A stretch of DNA of 36,893 nt from Lingula anatina (lineage: Eukaryota > Brachiopoda > Lingulata > Lingulida > Lingulidae), in NCBI RefSeq assembly GCF_001039355.2, contig NW_019773542.1, positions 51,268 to 88,160 of the forward strand, written 5' to 3'. Of this stretch, positions 1 through 10,370 are shown in pieces. The translations under genes were made by a program, and so were the position numbers. Each line of letters starts with the position of its first letter. Within the stretch, counting starts at the first letter, position 1. Under the pieces are notes generated by a model. That model did not search any database. It worked only from the letters and a program-made list of their open reading frames with translations, and had not been told where the DNA came from.

Positions 1-15
1 TTGATGGCGTTTAAG

Positions 16-229
16 GCTCTGTTCTCACAACTTTTAGATCGATCTATCACCGCGGGGAGTCTCACTAGATTACTGTCAGATAATCCCCCTTAAGTGTCCG
101 TCCCCGCCTACTACAAGCTTTAAGGGGTAATTAACTTTCGTGTCCGCCCGGCTGACAGCTATTTAGCGTGAACCCCCAGGGAGTTAGGTCGATCCAATGT
201 AGGTCGATCTAATCTATGAGAATGGGGTG
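16..229 (+). mobile_element. Palindromic MITE, copy F
   Basis: A non-coding element with imperfect terminal inverted repeats. The left end has AGATCGATCT followed by GGGGAGTCTCACTAGATTAC. The right end, read on the other strand, has AGATCGACCT followed by CTCCCTGGGGGTTCACGC. Almost the whole unit reappears in reverse orientation at 10524-10739, including the internal GTCCGTCCC..GCCTACTACAAGC block. It has no ORF, so it must be non-autonomous. Its target site looks TA-rich (TTTAA on the left, TAA on the right). The superfamily is not certain. Confidence 0.8.
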
Positions 230-468
230 TAAGTTTTATGTTTCCTGTTTTATCTGTTTGGAGTAGTGTCCTACATATTAATGTCTTAATCATAAAATTC
301 TGATTACGTTTTACGTCTTCTACACGTAGCTTACCCCTTTGGCTCTGTCTTTAAATTACAACCGCTGAATTGGACGGATATTGTTAAATTTTGGAATTTA
401 TAGTGTTGGAGTGAAAGATGCAAATGTCTCCACTGTGTGAGATCTGTTGCAGATGCAGCCGTTGGAAA

Positions 469-470
<2 letters not shown>

Positions 471-510
<40 letters not shown>
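471..510 (+). repeat. (GT)n microsatellite
   Basis: About 20 uninterrupted GT units. The ORFs that read through it (VCVCVC.. or HTHTHT..) are artefacts. Confidence 0.97.
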
Positions 511-512
<2 letters not shown>

Positions 513-1171
513 CCGTATGTGTGCTTGCATGCGTGCGCGCGTGTATGTGCTATAGTCAGTTTCAAACATTGCGTGTGATAGTGAGTGCGACTGCGTGCTT
601 ATATACTTGCTTGCGCATCTGTCGATAGTGACAGCAAATTTTTGATACGATGAGCTGCCTTAGAGACAATAATACATTTTTCTGGTCTATTGTAACTGGT
701 TGCTTTATGTATATGCTGGCTGGCTTCCCTGCAATTCAGCTCACAACACATCAATATTGCACGACGTTGCTGTCAGCAAACCGCAAATACTGCACGTAAA
801 GCCGATTGCCTGTATCTTTATAGCACATTATACAATACCGGTAGATGGGTTGTAAGGTTACCGGTATATAAATCTCCAAATTAACTCTACCAGTTTAAAT
901 AGATGACTCAAGCTATGATTTCCATTGTATTTAGATCTCAACAGTAGTTGCCCTAAAAGAAAGTATACACGGAAGCACGACAGCATTGCGTCAGTAACAG
1001 GTTTTTTATTGCTTGTTAAATAATCAAGTCCAGTTAGGTTACATAGAAAAAAACCCATGTCATACGGTGCAATACTTGAATCCGGCTAATGTGAAAAGGA
1101 TTGGCGTTGTTTTCTTTGCAGAGACTTGCTGTTTTGTCGTCTAGTATATTGTGGAACTCTGTTTACCCAGA

Positions 1172-1197
1172 CTCTCTCTCTCTCTCTCTCTCTCTCT
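1172..1197 (+). repeat. (CT)n microsatellite
   Basis: A run of about 13 CT units in non-coding DNA. Confidence 0.97.
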
Positions 1198-1461
1198 GAA
1201 ATTTTATTGCCTCGCCCCTGCTGGGACGGCGCAAGTGGGAAGCGGGGAATTTATTAAATAATTGTTACGGGGTTATACGGCTTGCCTTCAAGTGAGCCAC
1301 ATGTTTAATCAGAAGAATAATTAGTTCGCGGCAACTGGTTGTGAACGCTCCCTTTGACCCGCAGCGTTCATTGTTTTTGCTTTTGAAATATCAGTGTGCA
1401 GGCAGTATTGTTATACACATCTCATCCTTACTCCACGCACGCAGCCAGGGCAGACTATGGG

Positions 1462-1692
1462 CTCATTCCCATTGAAGCTATCGGTTTACGTAGATCGATC
1501 CAACTCCGCTAGGACTCTTGCTGAATGCAATCAGGTTAACAGACTAATACTCCTCCTCTTGTTTCCAAAGTAATCGTATAATCACCAGTTTTTCTGTATC
1601 CTACCCAACGCAATTAAGGCTGAAGCTTGTTCCGTTCATCTGTTAAAATGATGCATTAAGCGACAGTCTTTGCGGAGTTCAGTGGGAACGAG
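1462..1692 (+). mobile_element. Palindromic MITE, copy A (right arm shortened)
   Basis: The left arm reads CTCATTCCCATTG.., then ATCGGTTTACGTAGATCGAT, CCAACTCCGC and TGCTGAATGCAATCAG. The right arm keeps GCATTAAGCGACAGTCTTTG and ends GTGGGAACGAG, but lacks the GATCGATCTACGTA block, so it has an internal arm deletion. The centre (CCTCCTCTTG, TCGTATAATCACCAG, TTTTCTG) matches copies B and D. The flanks TATG and TTATG suggest a TA-containing target duplication. Confidence 0.8.
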
Positions 1693-2838
1693 CCTTATGA
1701 ATGTATGTCATTCCGCATATTGTGCTGCGGGTAGTGACAGTAAATTTTTGTATGAAATATTATAGACAGCAATACAAGTAAAATAAGCATTGACAAAAAT
1801 CTTTTGTATAAAGATGAGCTCTGCGTGTAGACCTTGATGTTTTGCACCTTGCATCCTTTAGGCATCAGTGCTCCTTAACCGGGCTAACCTGGATCCATTT
1901 ATAAGCTGCTATGTTAAGGCGACTAAGGTGAAGGAAGTTCAGGTTGGTAGATGATAAGGTGGTCGATAGGCTTTCCTTTAGTCGTTTTCGTAAAATCTGC
2001 TATAGGTTTTTTAAGGAAGGAGAGAGAGAGAGAGAGATTCCTCGAAAATTGTGATATAAAAACTAATAAAATATCGCCTAGAAGCAGTTCTACAAAACAA
2101 ACCAACAAAAAAGAGTAAATGCGTTTATGGGAGCCCAATTTCCCTTTTCCCCTATTTGCCTATGTATGGATTTGATTGACAGCGCTGATTTACATATCAT
2201 GAATGTGATTTTCCTTATAAGAAAACCTTTCCTTTAGAGGGAATGATGGAAAAGAAAATGCAGAAATTTGAAAAACACATGTCAATAATCTGATTGCATT
2301 CGTGTCTAAAACTGCACTCGTGAGGGCAGCCCTAGATTTATTTTCCCTCGTAGCGTATGCAAAAGTGACTCCCAGACATTAATATATAATAGTGGCTTGC
2401 AGATATTAATCAAGATTTTGTAGTGAGTTCGGTGTGGCGGGGGGGGGGGGGGGGGGGACTGAGACAAAACAGCCGGGCACAAGTTTAAAACCAAAACAGT
2501 CAGTGATGAGCACGTATCATCTTTAAAGTGTGTACAATAAAAAGTGGCTTTAAATTAAAGACCAGTATTAAGGCAGTGTGAACACGACCGCGCTAATACA
2601 CCGGACAGGACAGGTCGGAACTGGCATTTATCAAGACAGGCTGATACACATTTCGGCGCTTTACATTTAGATAAATGCTCGGTATCCGTAGTTTATATAC
2701 CGCAACCTATCCCGACCACGCTGTTTTATTTTGCAGAATCATATCTAACGGCAAGCTCATCAGATATATTTTGTTTAACTTTTCCTCGCGCCATCACATG
2801 TAGCTAACAGCATTCCCTACGGACTGCAATGAGTCATA
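1693..2838. other. Non-coding stretch
   Basis: No exon is recognised. It holds a short (AG)n run near 2020-2036 and a poly-G run at 2439-2457. It lies either in the 5' intron of the transporter gene or upstream of it. Confidence 0.55.
2439..2457 (+). repeat. Poly-G tract (19 G)
   Basis: An uninterrupted run of 19 guanines, able to form a G-quadruplex and prone to sequencing error in length. Confidence 0.95.
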
Positions 2839-3090
2839 GGGCCCATTCCCATAAATACGATCGGTCTATCTAGATCGATCCAACTCCACGGGGACCCTTG
2901 CTGAATGCAATCAGTCTAAGAGCTAAACACGCCTCCTCTTGTGTCCAATGTACTCGTATAATCACCAGCTTTTCTGTGTTCTACTCAGCACCAGGAAGAT
3001 GACTGGTCACTCAGTAAATCTGGCTGCATTCAGCGAAAGTCTGAGTTGGATCGATCTACATAAACCGAAAGTTTCACTGGGAATGAGAAC
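2839..3090 (+). mobile_element. Palindromic MITE, copy B (most complete)
   Basis: The left arm is CCCATTCCCATAA, ATCGGTCTATCTAGATCGAT, CCAACTCCACGGGGACCC and TGCTGAATGCAATCAG. The right arm is the inverse: CTGCATTCAGCGAAAGTC, TGAGTTGGATCGATCTAC, ATAAACCGAAAG and TGGGAATGAG. The arms are about 65-70 bp with a centre of about 110 bp shared with copies A and D. There is no ORF. Confidence 0.85.
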
Positions 3091-3647
3091 ATACATTTTA
3101 TATTTGTCGTTGTAGAACCGGTCTGACAAGACTCTTGTAACACATTACTTTGTACCAGTGTAGGTAGGACGGGTACGTGAGCTGAATGAACCCGAACCAG
3201 TCTAAATGTTCCGATGGATAGACAATTGTTTTATTTACAATTGAAGGAAGTTAAAGGTTAAAGGAACAAAATAAGCACATTGAGGGGAGTTTACGGCTGC
3301 ACGACTTGCATTTCGCTCACATTTTGTGTAATATTTACATAATTGTGCCGTGCCCTATTATTTTTGCTGTTCTCCACTGTTTACCTACAATGGGAAAGGG
3401 AATCAACAGTAATAAAAATGAGCTTTAAAACACTTATGCAAATGTTTCACAAATGTGTGCATCTCTGACGTAGCTCACAGAGTTACTTTTTTGTGTGTAA
3501 TGGCCCTTAATTTTATTATGTCACCAAACTCATAGACCTTATCGGTATTATAAAGGGGGGGGGAAACTATATCTCCTTTAGATTTTGAGTCCCACGCCAC
3601 TTATTAAATCGACTGATGACGTCATGTAAACTATTTCACGCTAAAGT
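3091..3647. other. Non-coding stretch
   Basis: AT-rich sequence between two MITE copies. I see no exon, RNA gene or strong repeat apart from a short G run near 3557. Confidence 0.55.
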
Positions 3648-3885
3648 TAGACTCCGTTCCCGTAAACACCATATGGATCGGTCTACTTGAAAAGACCCAA
3701 CTCTGCTGTCACCCTTGCTGGGTGTAATCAACTGAATGACACGCTTACTCTTATTCTCAACGTACTCGTACGAGGACCAAGGGGAGGCGTGTCAGTTGAA
3801 TATTAAGCTGATTGCAGTTACCGAGAGTTCCTGCAGAGCTGGATCGATTCACGTATACTGATGTTGTCTATGGGAATGGGGTCTT
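3648..3885 (+). mobile_element. Palindromic MITE, copy C with TTA flanks
   Basis: It starts GACTCCGTTCCCGTAA and ends CTATGGGAATGGGGTC. Both sides are flanked by TTA (TTA|GACTCC.. and ..GGGGTC|TTA), as expected of a 3-bp TTA target duplication. The arms share ATCGGTCTACTTG and AGCTGGATCGATTCACGTA with the other copies but are more diverged, so this is an older copy. TTA duplications are typical of the PIF/Harbinger superfamily, but assignment on one copy is tentative. Confidence 0.8.
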
Positions 3886-4665
3886 AAGCTCGTCTCCAAT
3901 GCGTACTGCGAATGGTGACTCAGACAAGGCAAGCCTCTGCGCACGATTTGGCAATTTGAAATATTCTGGCGATTAAAAATGTCACACTTGTGACGATGGG
4001 AAAATCGTGAACTGCTTGAGTCACCAGCTGACCTCTTTTTAATCGATTTTGTAGATGAAATAAAGATGCTATGTTGAAGTACATTTGATTGTTTGTTTAT
4101 TTATTTTTTGTTACATAATGCTTGTGAATGACATGTATTACAATATATCTATGATTGGAAAGCACCTTAATGCATGATTTGATTCGTGTAAATAATGAAA
4201 ATATGTATTTGAGAATAATTAAAATCATGAGTAATAGCAACAGTTGCCTCTTTCAACTAAGTTCGCATGAAGATGCGAGCAGATTCCCAACCAGTTAAAC
4301 ACATCTGATAAAATCTAATACAAATTGTGAAACACCATGCGCGTTTTTTTCTTCGGGTTTTTAATCCAGTAAAAATGTCATATCAATCGTATCAGTAGCG
4401 GTAAGCCTCATGCAGGCATTTCACCAGAATTTAGACATAAGAAACGCGTTTTAATCATATATGTACGTAATTTGGAAATTAATCCCTTAGGGAAGGAAAG
4501 TAAATTTATCATTTTTTGCCCGAACTCTTGATTACCCTAAAAGTTTTCATATACCTGTATAAAATTTGATGTCGACTATCATATATTGACAAAGCCCTAA
4601 CTTAAATTATGTTAAAGTGGGCAAAATTCCTTCTCTGAGAGATAGTAAGTCCGGTGTAGCACGAA
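3886..4665. other. AT-rich non-coding stretch before the first visible transporter exon
   Basis: I looked here for an exon with a phase-1 donor coding helix 1 and the SLC16 (D/E)G(G/S)(W/F)(G/A)W motif and found none. A GTAAGT at about 4643 has no open, exon-like sequence before it. Confidence 0.5.
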
Positions 4666-4772
4666 CTTTAAACAAAATGCCCGTTGTCTTCCAGGTCCTC
4701 TAGCCAGTGTGATAGCCAGCTTTAAACAAAATGTCCGTTGTCCTTCCAGGTCCTCTAGCCAGTGTGATAGCT
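4666..4772 (+). repeat. 54/55-bp tandem duplication across an intron-exon junction
   Basis: Unit 1 (4666-4719) and unit 2 (4720-4772) share CTTTAAACAAAATG, CCGTTGTC, TTCCAG and GTCCTCTAGCCAGTGTGATA, with one substitution and one 1-bp indel in the intronic part. The unit contains the end of the intron, the 3' splice site and the first bases of the exon, so the acceptor is present twice (AG at 4693-4694 and 4748-4749). The high identity suggests a recent event. Confidence 0.93.
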
Positions 4773-4893
4773 AACCAGTTGAGCTGCAGGGTCAGCGTGA
4801 TGGCGGGAGGGGTGATAGCCGCGGCCGGATGCATAATAAGTGCCTACGCCACCAGTATCCAATACCTGCTGGTTACGTATGGATTTCTGATTG
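4750..4893 (+). CDS. SLC16-like transporter, exon coding helices 2(end)-4
   Basis: First recognised exon of a major facilitator transporter of the monocarboxylate (SLC16/MCT) type. It codes 48 residues, GPLASVIANQ.. to ..LVTYGFLI, covering the end of helix 2, helix 3 (VSVMAGGVIAAAGCIISAYA) and the start of helix 4. The acceptor is TCCTTCCAG|GT and the donor ATTG|GTGAGT, both phase 1, and the next exon continues the canonical GGLGIGLVYTPT motif in frame. The exon begins inside a tandem duplication that supplies two acceptors; only the downstream one (4749/4750) keeps the frame. An ATG at 4731 is in frame with the exon but lies in the intronic part of the duplication, so I do not take it as the start. 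The N-terminus (helix 1) is missing and probably coded left of the window. Confidence 0.92.
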
Positions 4894-5488
4894 GTGAGTT
4901 GACTGTTTGTCACGTGGTGTTGGCGTGGACGGATTTTGAATAGCGCGTGGCCTGAAAATAAGTTTAAGCATTAAAATGTTATATTTGTGATAATTTGTTT
5001 TATTCATTTTATGTTATTTTTTGTTCATATTCTATGGTCTATTCTTGTGATCATGCGTATCAGCATAATTCAAAATATCAGTGTTTTAAAAACGGGGATT
5101 TCTCTCTCCCTTATGTTCTTATCTAATACATAGATTTGTGCAATGCGCGTTTTATTAATATATTCACTTTCGCTTTTATCAAAGTGGGCGTATACCTTTG
5201 TCTGATAAGTCTGCTTTATTATAACGATTTTACAGACGGACAAATATGTCCAGTAATCGAAAATCGAGACAGGTTATAAATAGGCCATGAAAAGCACACA
5301 GAGTGCACACACACACGTATGTCCTTGAAGTAATACGATCACAATCACGCAGACAGCTTGTAACACCGTATACACTACCCAAGGCCATTATTGTCTGCTT
5401 GATAAGTGCATTTCCCATTTTCGTGGAAAGACCGTGACACAGTGCGGGTGTGAATGTGAAGGAGAGGTACTCTCTTTTGCAGTTATAT

Positions 5489-5709
5489 GGGGCTCAGACT
5501 AGTAAGAAATAATTCCCATAGACACCATTGGTCTACGCAGATCCAACCTTTCGGGGACTCTCGCTGAGTGCCACCAGCTTAAATGAGATACTCAGCTCTT
5601 GTTTCCCACGTATTCGTATAATTGCTGTTTTTTTTCTGCATTCAGCGAGAGTCTCCGCGGAACTGGATCAATCTACGTAGACCGATATTGTGTATATTGG
5701 AATGAGGCC
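5489..5709 (+). mobile_element. Palindromic MITE, copy D
   Basis: The arms are TTCCCATAGACACCATTGG, TCTACGCAGATCCAACC and GGGGACTCTCGCTGAGTGC, against the inverse GCATTCAGCGAGAGTCTC, GAACTGGATCAATCTACG, TAGACCGATATTG and GGAATGAGGCCC. The outermost left end (GGGGCTCA) is separated from the rest by about 15 unrelated bases, a small insertion. The centre again has CTCTTGTTTCCCACGTATTC and GTATAAT. It sits within the transporter intron. Confidence 0.85.
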
Positions 5710-6689
5710 CTACTCTGTACTGCCTTATATATTTTGGTAAAAATGAACCTATTCAAATGGGGACGTTGACTCGTCTTCATGTTAAGAAATCTCCTCATGA
5801 ATTAGTTTCTCTACGCGGAGAACGTCGACGCAAACTTGCGTAATGATCCGATGCACCTGGTAACCCCCAGTATCTCCGTGAGCTTGTCGGTCTTGTATAC
5901 TTACAAGAGACTCAAACACACAGATATGACACTGGCCTGCAGCTAAACTGCACTCGATGATTTCGTCACGTATTGTCTGCAGCCTTGCACTGAGTTACGT
6001 GCACTGCTATTATCTCCAAGCGTCCTTGACGGCTGGCATTAACCAGTTCTTGAATTTAGAATATTCATGCGAGCGTCTGTGCTTTGTCCCCCTGTCAGAG
6101 GCTACTAGTCAAAAGCACACGTTCAACCGTCCTTGCAATCATGTGTGACCACATTATTATAAATAAAGTACTAGCAGGTACAGCGAACACAATGAAATGT
6201 TCTTATTAAAGCTGATATCATTGAAATTGTCTATAGTACAGGTAGCTGTAGTTCATCTTTTTTGGGGGTGGGGTATCTATTACGTCAATATAATTGCCAC
6301 CCATCCTATTTCTTTTAACAATAATATTATGCGCTTAAGTGATTTGTACTGATTGCACTAATTTTAAAAAGGGGGGGGGGAGGTTCCCCTTGCCTTTTTG
6401 TAAGTATATATCTACATATATGTACGGTATTGAAGCCATGTGAATATGGAGAAATATCAAACATCTAGCTTCATTACAAGAGCTCCAATTTGAATTTATG
6501 TCTATATTTAATAAAAGACGTTTGTTTTCTTGTCGTGAACACTTGTGTGCACAGCTTTGAAACGTCCATGGTTGCACTGATAAACACAATCATAAAAAGC
6601 TGAAGATAAAATACATAATTGGGGACATACGTTGTTAAATGTACAGTCTGTGCACAGATCATGATCAACAGAACAGTTTTTCTGAATAT

Positions 6690-6701
6690 AGGTCAAGGTC
6701 A
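6690..6701 (+). promoter_or_regulatory. AGGTCA direct repeat without spacer (DR0 / ERR-SF1-like)
   Basis: Two abutting AGGTCA hexamers, which also give TCAAGGTCA, the extended half-site bound by monomeric nuclear receptors of the ERR/SF-1 type. It lies deep in an intron. A match to a binding pattern only. Confidence 0.35.
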
Positions 6702-7009
6702 AGGCCATCCGCAGTCACTTAGTGCAAGGTTGAAATGACATGTACCACGACTTTCAGGATATCTAGTGAGCATCATCTGACCACTACGAACAAGAACTAT
6801 CAAAGATAAACCCCATGCTACATGTAGGAACGCATGGGTCGTGTGTCATCAGTCGTGATCAGCTGATGGGGTCTGCTACTGGGGCAGATAAGGGTTATTT
6901 GAAGGGGGGGACCTGTTTTTTAGTAATGACAGGCCTTGGATGCAAAGCAGACCCTCGTCCCCTTGAAACAAAAATTGTCGTTTTGGAGGGCAAACGATGT
7001 CATTTAGTA

Positions 7010-7128
7010 CGGTTTAGATCTATGATTCAGCGAGTCAAAATTCTAATTTCAAGAGGGGATTCAGCCAAACTCCCCAGTGAGTTGGGTCGCTCTACGTAGG
7101 TCGATAGTGCTATTGGTAATGATCCCTT
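7010..7128 (+). mobile_element. Half copy of the palindromic MITE (copy E)
   Basis: Only the right half is seen: GATTCAGCGAGTC, GGGGATTCAGCCAAACTCCC, CAGTGAGTTGGGTCGCTCTA, CGTAGGTCGATAG and GGTAATGATCCC, followed by TTA as in copy C. No matching left arm is found upstream, so it is a truncated relic. Confidence 0.65.
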
Positions 7129-7726
7129 AGTACTCTCAATAGCCCCGTATTGCCACTACTATGTTTTTGATAACATGGTGGTTGTGCTGTATGGTGAATA
7201 GAACTCAATTTTCAGTTTCGTTGCTTTTCAATTTCACATAAATCTCGTATTATTGCTCTAAGATAAGTGACTTGATTTGTTGAATGACAAGTGAAATATT
7301 TCACTTCTGGATTTGCCTGGGTATATGGCAGTTGTGACAGAACTGATAGTCCGCTCTAGGAACTGTTTCACATATCATTAAGTTGTACAGGATTTTTGTC
7401 CTACATGTGTGTACTGAACTCTGTAACTACGGTTAACCATGAGCTGAACTTATCATATGGGACCTCGGCCTTGCATTTCTAGGACTATGATTCCTGTCAC
7501 ACCGACACAGGCGTTGATTACGTGAATTTTGCACAGATTTAATGAACTACTAATCAGTGTGAAATGTTATCCTAAAACGTTAAAAAGCTTTTAGAGATTT
7601 TTAAAAAAATTTGACCGATGGTATTTCGAATATTATAAGTGATTTGTGTCCCCGGCTATTACCTTGTAAAGGAATCATTTAGTAAACTGCAATTTAAAGG
7701 CTACGTATAACTTTTTTGTCTTTCAG

Positions 7727-8512
7727 GTCTAGGGATAGGACTTGTCTACACGCCCACAATGGTGATCGCTGGACAATACTTCGAATACAGACGCTCCCTA
7801 GCCCTAGGAGTAGCCACAGCCGGTCTGTCCTTTGGACAGTTCATTTTGCCGCCAATATTACAACTCCTCACAGACTACTACACGTGGCGGGGCTCCATGT
7901 TCGTCATTTCCGGTTTCTGCCTTCAGTTTTGCGTCTGTGGCGCCCTCATGCGACCTCCCATCATACCAGAGCGACCACAGAAGCGAGCTCTAACCCAGGA
8001 GGAGGATTTAGTCAAATGTCAAATGAGCCTCAGGTTTCTTGACCTAAAGGTACTTAAAAATGCCGGCTTCTTGCTCCTTGTCGGCGCCATGTTTTTACGT
8101 TCGATGGGACTTGCCATTGTCAACGTTCACGTTAACGCATACGCCGTCAAACAGGGCGGAGCGACGGAATTCCAGGCGTCCACCCTGGTGTCAATATGGG
8201 GTGCCAGCAGCCTGTTTAGTTGTCTCCTGACAGGAGCAGCAGCCAACGACCCAAAGGTTGTTGACCCCTTGGTGATGCTCTTTGTCTCCCTGGGGTACAG
8301 CGCCCTCTTTGCGTTCTCAACGCCGTTGCTGATTGGTTCGTACATCACCCAGGTTCTGTTTGCGGCCGGGTTTGGGGTGTATATCACGTGTTTTGTCGTC
8401 CTCATGGCGCCGATGATCGTCCGCCTGATGGACGTGGCCTCTCTGAGCAGTGCCTATGGATACGCTATGTTGCTGGATGGCATTGGGTTCTTCATAGCGC
8501 CGCCCGTTGCAG
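7727..8512 (+). CDS. SLC16-like monocarboxylate transporter, main exon (helices 4-11)
   Basis: This exon codes 262 residues (49-310 of the assembled 358). It carries the second SLC16 signature at 66-85, YFEYRRSLALGVATAGLSFG; family members usually have K where Y69 stands here. Helix 4 ends in GLVYTPTMVIAGQ, and helices 5 and 6 follow (FGQFILPPILQLL; MFVISGFCLQFCVCGALM). A short polar central loop rich in P, R and E comes next, then helices 7-11, ending GYAMLLDGIGFFIAPPVAG. By family, such proteins move monocarboxylates or related small molecules across the plasma membrane, often with protons. The substrate cannot be read from the sequence, and several animal SLC16 members are orphans. The short central loop fits SLC16 rather than sugar carriers. 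The acceptor is TTTCAG|GT and the donor GCAG|GTGAGT, both phase 1. There are no internal stops, so it looks functional. Confidence 0.96.
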
Positions 8513-8776
8513 GTGAGTCAATAGGGATGGCTTCTCTCAAAACTCTCGTCTTTTCACGCGATATTTGAATTATACATGTAGCTGATGATGCAGTGAAAGC
8601 AAAACTACCCTAGCATGGCAATGGTTTTAGACGCTTTCCAATAGTTAACACTCAGATAATTGAAACTCGCTGTGAACAGCTTGCCAACGCACACGAATTT
8701 GTGATTTCACATGTTTTGTGCACTTGTAACCCCTATTTAAGTAATGAATAAAAGTAGTTTTTATTTACAATTCCAG

Positions 8777-8827
8777 GTTATTTGTACGACATCACACAAG
8801 ACTACCAGTACTCCTTTTATATTGCAG
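8777..8827 (+). CDS. SLC16-like transporter, 51-bp micro-exon (loop to helix 12)
   Basis: Too short for ORF finders but well supported. The acceptor is AATTCCAG|GT, the donor ATTGCAG|GTAAGA, the length is a multiple of three and both phases are 1. It codes YLYDITQDYQYSFYIAG, the typical SLC16 stretch joining helix 11 (PPVAG) to helix 12. Skipping it would keep the frame but delete the start of helix 12. Confidence 0.93.
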
Positions 8828-9107
8828 GTAAGATTCTTGTTTCAAGGTAACAAGTATCCGGTTTATAATTTAAGTTGGCATAATGATGCAAAGATATTTT
8901 TCAATGCTAATCGCTACTGCAAATAGGTTTCATTTATGATTAATAACGTTTGACATTAATGTCAACAACATAAGGCATTTTATATAAAAGAAAAAAAAAC
9001 TAGAAAGAAATAATATTGACGTATTGCGCTTCCTTGTCAATGACGTGGTTATAGCTACGGGGACCTACGAAATTAATGGCTTTATTTGCTATTCATTTGA
9101 TTTCTAG

Positions 9108-9202
9108 GTGGATGTTTGCTGCTTGGGTCGATCATTCTGTTGTTTATCCCGCTGGCAGCTAGAGACGTGTTCAGATCACGTAAAAATATGAGTGTTGGAT
9201 GA
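9108..9202 (+). CDS. SLC16-like transporter, last coding exon
   Basis: The acceptor is TTGATTTCTAG|GT. It codes GGCLLLGSIILLFIPLAA (helix 12) followed by a short basic cytosolic tail (RDVFRSRKNMSVG) and TGA at 9200-9202. The tail is very short compared with MCT1-4, as in several divergent invertebrate family members. It fits the preceding micro-exon in phase 1. Confidence 0.92.
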
Positions 9203-10370
9203 GACGCATCCGCTATGGCTGTAGCAACCAAACATTCGTTTCCGGTTCCGGTTTCTATGCCTTGGACTACGTCCGATGTTGTCGTGACACTCATCTATTC
9301 CTAGCAGTGCAATTTTAATCATAATGGAATTATGCCATAAAAGAAAATACATTCTTTCATTTACACGTAAGATAAGGCCTTGAAAAGGTTTAAGCATAAT
9401 TCAACAGATTCTGCAATAACTGAATGCAGATGAATCATAATATTTTCTCACGAAGAAAAAAAATCAACTGGATACAGGACCCACGCACATTAAGTCTCCT
9501 AAGCTTCCTGCAAGTATGGCATTAACGACACACTAATTTTGATATGATTTTGTAATCTTAAAGTCCAAAAAACTGACAGAAGTGTGAGAATGGACAATAA
9601 GCAATGTGCAGCTAAAGCTGTAAAGGGTTTTGTATTGAAACTACATAATACGGTTATTCTCTATTACTGTTGGTGGATAATGTCGCAGTCCCGCTCTTGT
9701 AGTTGTAAGATAAGAGCGTTAAAACTGTAAAAACGATCAGAAAACATTATCACAGATATTTAAAATTTAAATTAAATTTTAGTTATTATCGTTATATGGT
9801 AATTTCCCCCTTAGTCAACATCAGCACGTTAAATGTGCCAGCTTCAGAAGCTATATGTTACAATTTTTTCACTTGTTTATGTACGTTTTAAGTCTTTTAT
9901 CCCATTAATTAATAATAAACTGTCACATTCGTACGTTAACTGCAATATAACTGACCTTTTGCAATTTTGAAGTTAAACTAATACATTTTGCAGATCTATT
10001 TTAAACCGAAGTAGACAAAGTTTTAAAGTTTTAATTGGGTCTAAGAGTTAAAGACAAAATGGGGGGGGGGGGGCTATGGCCGTTTTGTGTAACAGGGCCA
10101 TGAGACGTCAAGGATTATGTAACAGTGTCATTTGACCCACTTTTTACTCCAAACCTGCCGTGTCGCAATATTTATCATTAAGTAATATGTTTCTTTATCT
10201 TTACATAACCGTGTGCAAATTTACATGTCCGTTATACATGTCCATATACATGTCCATCTTTCTTTTATCAATGTTTGACTGACCGCGGTCAGAAAGATTG
10301 GACAGAAATGTTTGTTCAGTGACCCAGACTCCTACAGTAGACGTCTTTATGTGGTCATTTAAATTAGACC
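9203..10370 (+). other. Presumed 3' UTR and downstream DNA of the transporter
   Basis: AT-rich with no further ORF. Possible poly(A) signals are ATTAAA at 9771-9776 and AATAAA at 9914-9919. A 13-G run lies at 10061-10073. Confidence 0.5.
9914..9919 (+). terminator. Candidate poly(A) signal AATAAA of the transporter
   Basis: First canonical AATAAA after the stop on the + strand that I noticed, giving a 3' UTR of about 0.7 kb. The earlier ATTAAA at 9771 is an alternative. In AT-rich DNA such hexamers occur by chance. Confidence 0.3.

Larger units (their letters stand above)
230..1461. other. Non-coding stretch with microsatellites
   Basis: I find no credible exon on either strand. The short ORFs here are translations of repeats or random frames. 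A (GT)n run at about 471-510 and a (CT)n run at 1172-1197 are the only clear structures. If the transporter's missing first exons lie to the left, this is part of a long intron. Confidence 0.6.
4894..7726 (+). other. 2.8-kb intron of the transporter gene
   Basis: Bounded by GTGAGT and TTTGTCTTTCAG. It holds MITE copies D and E, a 10-G run at 6371-6380 and overlapping AGGTCA half-sites at 6690-6701. I see no additional exon and no nested gene. Confidence 0.85.

Noticed and set aside
4731-4943. ATG at 4731 as the start of the transporter
   Set aside because: It lies in the duplicated intron end. A protein starting here would lack helix 1 and most of helix 2, and the CCAG acceptor at 4749 is a better explanation.
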